In this document: piece after piece, positions 22,238 to 27,156 of the stretch | Numbering within the stretch: the first letter of the stretch is position 1 | Layout: every line of letters begins with the position of its first letter | Source of the DNA: Ruminococcus sp. | Lineage (GTDB): Bacteria > Bacillota > Clostridia > Oscillospirales > Ruminococcaceae | Assembly (NCBI GenBank): GCA_003446315.1 | Contig: DMBA01000356.1 | Location: 1 to 27,156, forward strand | Length of the DNA: 27,156 bases | Direction of reading: 5' to 3' | Made by a program: the position numbers and the translations under genes | Notes under the pieces: model-generated | What the model was told of the DNA's origin: nothing | Database searches by the model: none | The model's input: only the letters and a program-made list of their open reading frames with translations

Positions 22238-22265
22238 GCCTGACCGTCCCCCCTTTCGTATCAGC

Positions 22266-23165
22266 TTAATCCTTGATGCCGGAATGCGCCATTGTTTCCA
22301 TGACCTGACTCTGTGCCAGAACAAAGAACAGCACCGGCGGCACAAACAAAATCACTGCGGCTGCCATTGTCACACCCTGACGGGAAATGCCCGCAGCGGC
22401 TGCCTGCTGAATGACCGTCGGGAGCGTTTTCAGCGATTCGTCATAAACGACGCTGCCGCCCGTGATATTCCATGCACCCTGAAAGGCAAAGATCGCCATT
22501 GTCATGAGTGCCGGCTTCTGGTTCGGGATCACGATCTTCCAGCAAATGGTAAAGAGATTTGCGCCGTCCACCTTTGCTGCCTCGATCATCGCATCCGGCA
22601 CGGTGCTCATCGACTGCCGCATGAGATAAAGTCCCATTGCAGATGCCACAGAGGGCAAAATCAAAGCGGACATCTTGTTAATCATGTGCAATTCCGCCAT
22701 GACCATATACTGCATCAGATAAATGACATTGCTGTTATAAAGCAGTGCAAGCACCACCACGGCATTGATGAGCTTATTGCCCGGAAACTGCACCTTTGCG
22801 AGACAAAATGCAGCCATCGAGCCAAACACGCACTGCAAAACCGTCACTGCTGCCGTGACAAAAATGCTGTTGAACACATAGCGGGAAAACGGAACCCACA
22901 TCTGTCCGAGCACGCGATATGTTTCCCAGAAGTTATCCAGTGTCGGATTCAGCGTATACCATTTCGGCGGAAAAATGAACATCTCATTGACCGGCTTGAC
23001 TGAATTGACCAGCATCAGCCAGATCGGAAGCGTCATAAACAGCCCCAGAATGAGCAGAAACAAAAAGATCGCAACAGAGCCGCCGATCTTTCTGCCCGCC
23101 TGCCGGTGAGAGGCTTTCATTTTTGCCGGTTTTTTCCCGTGTATCCGTTTTTTGTCGGATGCCAT
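22266..23165 (-). CDS. Carbohydrate ABC transporter permease, UgpE/LplC type (A2)
   Basis: A 299-residue inner-membrane permease with about six membrane segments and a basic N-terminal tail (MASDKKRIHGKKPAK). The EAA loop is DAMIEAAKVDGANLFTICWKIVIP. Other family features are SVKPVNEMFIFPPKWYTLNPTLDNFWETYR after the first span and GLYLMRQSMSTVP before the EAA loop. Length is normal, unlike the extended B2 permease. It follows the A1 permease after 14 bases and precedes the NHL/TPR gene by 28, so it belongs to the same transcript. Confidence 0.92.
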   Translation of the reverse strand: MASDKKRIHGKKPAKMKASHRQAGRKIGGSVAIFLFLLILGLFMTLPIWLMLVNSVKPVNEMFIFPPKWYTLNPTLDNFWETYRVLGQMWVPFSRYVFNSIFVTAAVTVLQCVFGSMAAFCLAKVQFPGNKLINAVVVLALLYNSNVIYLMQYMVMAELHMINKMSALILPSVASAMGLYLMRQSMSTVPDAMIEAAKVDGANLFTICWKIVIPNQKPALMTMAIFAFQGAWNITGGSVVYDESLKTLPTVIQQAAAAGISRQGVTMAAAVILFVPPVLFFVLAQSQVMETMAHSGIKD

Positions 23166-23179
23166 GTTCTGCCCCTTTC

Positions 23180-24118
23180 TCAGTCCATATACTTTCCGAG
23201 CAATTTGCTGATGATCTTGTTTGCCGCATACATGGCAAGAAACAGGATCAGGCAGATCGCCGAAGCATAGCCCATTTCAAAACGCACCCAGCCGTAGTCA
23301 TAAGCATGCGTCATAATGGTATGGGCTGCATAATCGGTGCTGGGGAACCCGACCAGACTCCGTGCGACGATATCCGCCGTGAATGCAGAAACGATCTGCA
23401 TGACTGCGGCAAACATCAGCGAGGGGCCCATGCCGGGAATGGTAATATAGATCAGCTCCTGAAAGCGGTTTTTGATGCCCTCAATGGCACCCGCTTCATA
23501 CTGACTTTCGTCGATATTCTGGAAGCCTGCACGCATCGCCAGAAAGCCTGCGCCCATGCTGATCCAGAGCTGCACGATAATGACGACCGTGAGGATATAT
23601 CTGGAATCGGTCAGCCACTGAATGGCAGACGTTGTGATGCCGAGGTTCATCAGCGTGGAATTGGCGATGCCGTAGCTGTCGCCGGAGAAAATGAGCTGCC
23701 AAACGGCATACACGCCGGATGCCATCGAAGGCGCATAAAAAATCAGCGTGAAGATGACTTTCAGTGTATGGTTCATCTCATTGATGAGCCATGCGAGCAA
23801 AAAGCTGAGGAAATAACTCAGCGGGCCGGTAAAAACGGCAAACACCAGCGTCACCCGGATGGATTTGATGAAAACGCTGTCATTGAGAAACAGATTATAG
23901 AAATTGCTCAGCCCGACCCATTTCGGGGGATATTGTACCATATCAAAATCCGTCAGACTGATCGGCAGAGACATGATGACCGGAATCACGGTAAATATGA
24001 GAAACAGCAGCATAAACGGCAGCATCATCAGATAGGCTTCTTTATTTTGTTTCACCTGTGTCCAAAGCCGTTTCCGCTTTTCTTTTTTCGCAGCAGAACC
24101 GATCTGTTCCTTTGCCAA
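23180..24118 (-). CDS. Carbohydrate ABC transporter permease, UgpA/LplB type (A1), TTG start
   Basis: A 312-residue inner-membrane permease with about six membrane segments. The EAA loop reads ESQYEAGAIEGIKNRFQELIYITIP, with Gly in place of the second Ala. A basic N terminus (KKEKRKRLWTQVKQNKEAYL) precedes the first span, as in LplB-like proteins. The start is TTG at 24118, nine bases after GGAAGGGGG; no ATG is available near it. Only five bases separate it from the stop of the binding-protein gene. Its expected partner is the next permease (22266-23165). Confidence 0.9.
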   Translation of the reverse strand: MAKEQIGSAAKKEKRKRLWTQVKQNKEAYLMMLPFMLLFLIFTVIPVIMSLPISLTDFDMVQYPPKWVGLSNFYNLFLNDSVFIKSIRVTLVFAVFTGPLSYFLSFLLAWLINEMNHTLKVIFTLIFYAPSMASGVYAVWQLIFSGDSYGIANSTLMNLGITTSAIQWLTDSRYILTVVIIVQLWISMGAGFLAMRAGFQNIDESQYEAGAIEGIKNRFQELIYITIPGMGPSLMFAAVMQIVSAFTADIVARSLVGFPSTDYAAHTIMTHAYDYGWVRFEMGYASAICLILFLAMYAANKIISKLLGKYMD

Positions 24119-24123
24119 AACGG

Positions 24124-27063
24124 TCAGCCCCCTTCCGTTGACGGCGTATCCAGCCCCAGATTTTCCCGTTTGCGCCGGATCTCGTCATTCATATCGCTAT
24201 TATAATACATCAGCGTATCACGCGGATTCTCATTGGCATTCACGGTTTCGCGGAATGCATTCATAATATTGCGCGTGACGGCATAGGACGCAGGCAAAAC
24301 GGGGATCTCGGTGAGTGCATCCCACTGTGCCAGCAGCACATCCTGCTCCGCCTGTGACCAGTTGAGCTGTTTGAGCGCTTCGATATTGGCAGCTTCATAG
24401 CGTCCCATCTGACCCATCAGCCCTTCCAGTTCCGTACCGTAAGCGGTCTGCACCGCATCTGAGCAGAACCATTTCACATATTCCCATGCAGCTTCTTTGT
24501 TTTTCACCTGATCGAAGATGACCGCACCGGTACCGCCGGAATTGGATGCATGATTGATGGTACCGTCCGGCTGTTCTGTGCCGGGCATAACCGTGAAATC
24601 CCACAAGCCCTTGATCTCAGGCGCTGCGACCGAAAGCTGATTATAAAAGCTGTAATTTGCGATCACAATGGGATATTGTCCTGTGCGGAAATAGCTGTAT
24701 GCATCATAAGTCTGCATAAAGCGGTAATCGGTATAAAAATCCGTCCACTTTTCAAAGCACTGGATCGCCGGCACGGAATCAAACGTGGTACGGGTCTGCG
24801 CGGGATCATAATAATTCATCCCCTGCTGCAAAATCAGTGATGCAAACGTATGACCGGCTTCTGTAGCGGGCGCGGCATTCGCACCGGGCAGGATCAATCC
24901 CACGCCCAGATGTCTGCGCTGCAATGCCGGCAGCATGTCGATCATCTGATCCCATGTCCGCGGCAATTCCGCAAACCCCAGCGCAGAAAGAATATCCGCA
25001 CGATAAAACATCATCGTCCAGCTCTGCGTCAGCGGCATACCGTAAACGCCGCCGTTATAGGAATACATCACAGCAGCATCATGCTGATAATGCTGCATCT
25101 GCTCCTGATAATCCGGAAACTGCGTCAGATCGGTCAGCAAGCCGCGGCATGCGAGATTCACGGGGAATTCTCCGCCGAGGAACAATGCAACATCCGGTGC
25201 ATTGCCGGCAAGCGCCGCTTCCACAACACCGCCGACCACCAGATTCACAGAAACCGGAATATCGGGATGTTTCAGTGCAAAATCATTTTCGGTCAGTTCT
25301 TTGACCACAAGCGCCTGATCTCTGCCGAGATTGACCCACACATTGATGACATTCTCTGCATCGGCATCCACATCCGAGAGCGTGGTATAATCTTCCGTGA
25401 AAGAGCCGAGAAACGCCTTGAACCGGAATGCAAGCTGCTTGAAGAAATTGGCTTTCAGGGACGAGAAACTGCGGTCAGGCGATGCGATCTCCAGATAGTC
25501 GATCTCCAGCGGCTGATCGCGGTAATCGCAGATAAACGCGGAAACGGTGGAAATGCTGTTTTTCATCTGCGAAACGTATTTCGGGATCCGGCTGGGCTTT
25601 TCAATGCATTTATCCAGAATGATATACATTCTCTGGAGCGCCGCAGCTTCGGAGCCGAGTGAACCGGAAAGCTGTTCGATCCCATTCTGTGCATCCTTCA
25701 ATTCTTTGGAAAGACGCACAAAATCGGGGATCAGAGTCGGGATGCTTTCTTCCACATAATAGTCGTTATATTTATCCGGATTCGGGCCTGTAATCATCAG
25801 GATCTGCTGATAGCAGGCATTCAGTTCTGCCACAGCGCCTTCCAGCCGCCGCATATAGTCCCCGATCTCACCCGGCATGACTTCCAGTGTAATGGTATGC
25901 GGCGTACCGGCAGTCAGATAAACATACGCAGGTGCATCGGAATCCGGTTCCGTGACCGTTGTCATCGTCCAGTCGGTATCATAATAAAACTTCACCTGTC
26001 CGAAGGCATCGCTCGGCACAGCGCCGTCCACAAGAATACGGCGGTTGGAATAGAGTCCGCGCATGACATTCTGTCTTGCCTTCATCCCGAGCTGATACCA
26101 GCCGTCCGCGGGGACGGCATCCGCAGGGATCTCCCATGTGATCGTTTGTCCGGCGTGATCCCAGTTTGCGCCGCCGATGGTATTATAGACCATTTTGACC
26201 GGATCGGACGGTGAAACGGTATAAGAGCTGTTATCATATGCCGGATAGAGCGTAGCAGAAGATTTATAAGCTGCCTGTTCGCCTTCGAGCCGCAGCAAAA
26301 GGGAAGGCGTTTCCAGCAGTTCCTGCTCAGAGGGCGCGGCATAATGCGGCACGGCATCCGGCTGACAGAACCGGATCTCCTCAATGCCGACAGAAGCCTT
26401 GATGCCGTTGAGCGTTAATGTATGTGAGCCTTTTTCGAGATAAAAGCCAAGCGGTGTATTGAACAAGCCGTCTTCATCATACAGGAATTTCTCCTGCCAG
26501 ACGGGAAATTCCACCTGCGCCGGACGCACCTGATTTCCGCGGGAATCCGTCCGGATCTCATGTTTATTGACAAATGTTTTATTCAGGCAGATGCGTGCAG
26601 CGGATTCAAAAGGAGAAACGCCGTCCAGCAGCAGGGACAGCTCCACCTGATTCGACGGCGATTCCATTGCATAATAGCGCATTCGGATCGAATAAACGCC
26701 GGTTTCGGGAATATCGAACGAATAATGCACAGAACCCGAAGCACTTTCCCAGCAAAGGACATCGGTGCGCTGATCGGAACCGCTGCCGAGCGCACCGATC
26801 GTAAATGTACCGTTTTCGGTGCGGTCGAAATCCGCGCCTGCAAGGGACACAACGGCATCCGGACGCGGCTGATCTGCATATTTATCATAATAATCGCTGT
26901 ATCTTGTTTCCGGCGCAAAGGAAATCGAATAGAGCGCATCGGGATCCGGAGCAGCCGCAGCCGATGCACACACAGCAGGCATCGACACTGCGCTTGTGAC
27001 GGCGGCACTGACCGCAGCAGCACAGATCCGCAAAAAGATGTACTGCCGATTCTGTTTTTTCAC
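24124..27063 (-). CDS. Giant extracellular solute-binding protein with N-terminal carbohydrate-binding-like domains
   Basis: A 979-residue exported protein, more than twice the length of a normal sugar-binding protein. The signal sequence is ~1-38; Cys32 sits in MPAVCAS, which is not a good lipobox. Residues ~42-235 and ~255-397 are two beta-sandwich-like regions (HYSFDIPETGVYSIRMRYYA; ITWEIPADAVPADGWYQLGMKAR), resembling CBM35-type or related carbohydrate-binding modules. Residues ~398-560 look helical. Residues ~572-979 form the solute-binding domain of the CUT1 type (NVINVWVNLGRDQALVVKEL, GNAPDVALFLGGEFPVNLACRGLLTDLTQF, MPLTQSWTMMFYRADILSALGF). The start is GTG 27063 with GAGAGGTG upstream. 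It leads the operon and probably serves both permease pairs. Confidence 0.9.
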   Translation of the reverse strand: MKKQNRQYIFLRICAAAVSAAVTSAVSMPAVCASAAAAPDPDALYSISFAPETRYSDYYDKYADQPRPDAVVSLAGADFDRTENGTFTIGALGSGSDQRTDVLCWESASGSVHYSFDIPETGVYSIRMRYYAMESPSNQVELSLLLDGVSPFESAARICLNKTFVNKHEIRTDSRGNQVRPAQVEFPVWQEKFLYDEDGLFNTPLGFYLEKGSHTLTLNGIKASVGIEEIRFCQPDAVPHYAAPSEQELLETPSLLLRLEGEQAAYKSSATLYPAYDNSSYTVSPSDPVKMVYNTIGGANWDHAGQTITWEIPADAVPADGWYQLGMKARQNVMRGLYSNRRILVDGAVPSDAFGQVKFYYDTDWTMTTVTEPDSDAPAYVYLTAGTPHTITLEVMPGEIGDYMRRLEGAVAELNACYQQILMITGPNPDKYNDYYVEESIPTLIPDFVRLSKELKDAQNGIEQLSGSLGSEAAALQRMYIILDKCIEKPSRIPKYVSQMKNSISTVSAFICDYRDQPLEIDYLEIASPDRSFSSLKANFFKQLAFRFKAFLGSFTEDYTTLSDVDADAENVINVWVNLGRDQALVVKELTENDFALKHPDIPVSVNLVVGGVVEAALAGNAPDVALFLGGEFPVNLACRGLLTDLTQFPDYQEQMQHYQHDAAVMYSYNGGVYGMPLTQSWTMMFYRADILSALGFAELPRTWDQMIDMLPALQRRHLGVGLILPGANAAPATEAGHTFASLILQQGMNYYDPAQTRTTFDSVPAIQCFEKWTDFYTDYRFMQTYDAYSYFRTGQYPIVIANYSFYNQLSVAAPEIKGLWDFTVMPGTEQPDGTINHASNSGGTGAVIFDQVKNKEAAWEYVKWFCSDAVQTAYGTELEGLMGQMGRYEAANIEALKQLNWSQAEQDVLLAQWDALTEIPVLPASYAVTRNIMNAFRETVNANENPRDTLMYYNSDMNDEIRRKRENLGLDTPSTEGG

Positions 27064-27089
27064 ATAGATTCACCTCTCAGCCGAAACAA

Positions 27090-27127
27090 GGAACATGATT
27101 GTGCTGCGATTTTTGCTGCACTGTTCC
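27090..27127. other. Inverted repeat in the leader of the sugar operon
   Basis: GGAACA (27090-27095) and TGTTCC (27122-27127) flank near-complementary GTGCTGC/GCTGCAC arms. It lies 27 bases before the operon start codon. I found no convincing promoter in the 93 bases available, so the promoter may lie outside the window. The repeat could be an operator or a leader hairpin. Confidence 0.35.
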
Positions 27128-27156
27128 GGAAAATATCATCTGCGAACCGTATCAAA

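Overview
The window suggests a low-to-mid GC, Gram-positive gut or rumen anaerobe of the Oscillospiraceae, most likely Ruminococcus or a close relative. The clues are two secreted proteins ending in type I dockerins, a CotH-domain dockerin protein, IreB, a DUF1540 peptide, Gram-positive Shine-Dalgarno sites and sigma-A promoters, and a sugar ABC operon without its own ATPase. This placement is inference from gene content; no rRNA or tRNA gene was seen.

Left part (1-9500): a partial phage-like structural gene, a second structural-type gene and a CHAP/peptidoglycan-binding endolysin run rightward and end in a strong terminator. They are probably the right end of a prophage or its remnant. A leftward ppa-prs pair follows (pyrophosphatase and a divergent PRPP synthase). 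Next come a rightward 921-residue CotH/dockerin protein, a leftward lipoprotein barnase with its barstar, and a rightward MATE exporter with a perfect-consensus promoter.

Middle part (9540-15690): an unrecognised 353-residue protein, a small exported protein with an antisense promoter just downstream, a TPP riboswitch plus terminator controlling thiT, ireB, a secreted dockerin protein whose promoter spacer holds a 15-base A/T run, an nfeD-SPFH pair and a 58-residue DUF1540 peptide.

Right part (15730-27063): one leftward eight-gene operon with tight spacing. In transcription order it encodes a 979-residue secreted binding protein, permease A1, permease A2, an NHL/TPR membrane-tethered protein, a YIP1-type membrane protein, a DUF5696-like secreted protein, permease B1 and permease B2. 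Two complete permease pairs surround three accessory envelope proteins and share one giant binding protein. This is the best candidate for a poorly described system: probably uptake of a complex glycan or oligosaccharide with a dedicated surface assembly, powered by a shared MsmX-type ATPase encoded elsewhere. The substrate cannot be read from the sequence.
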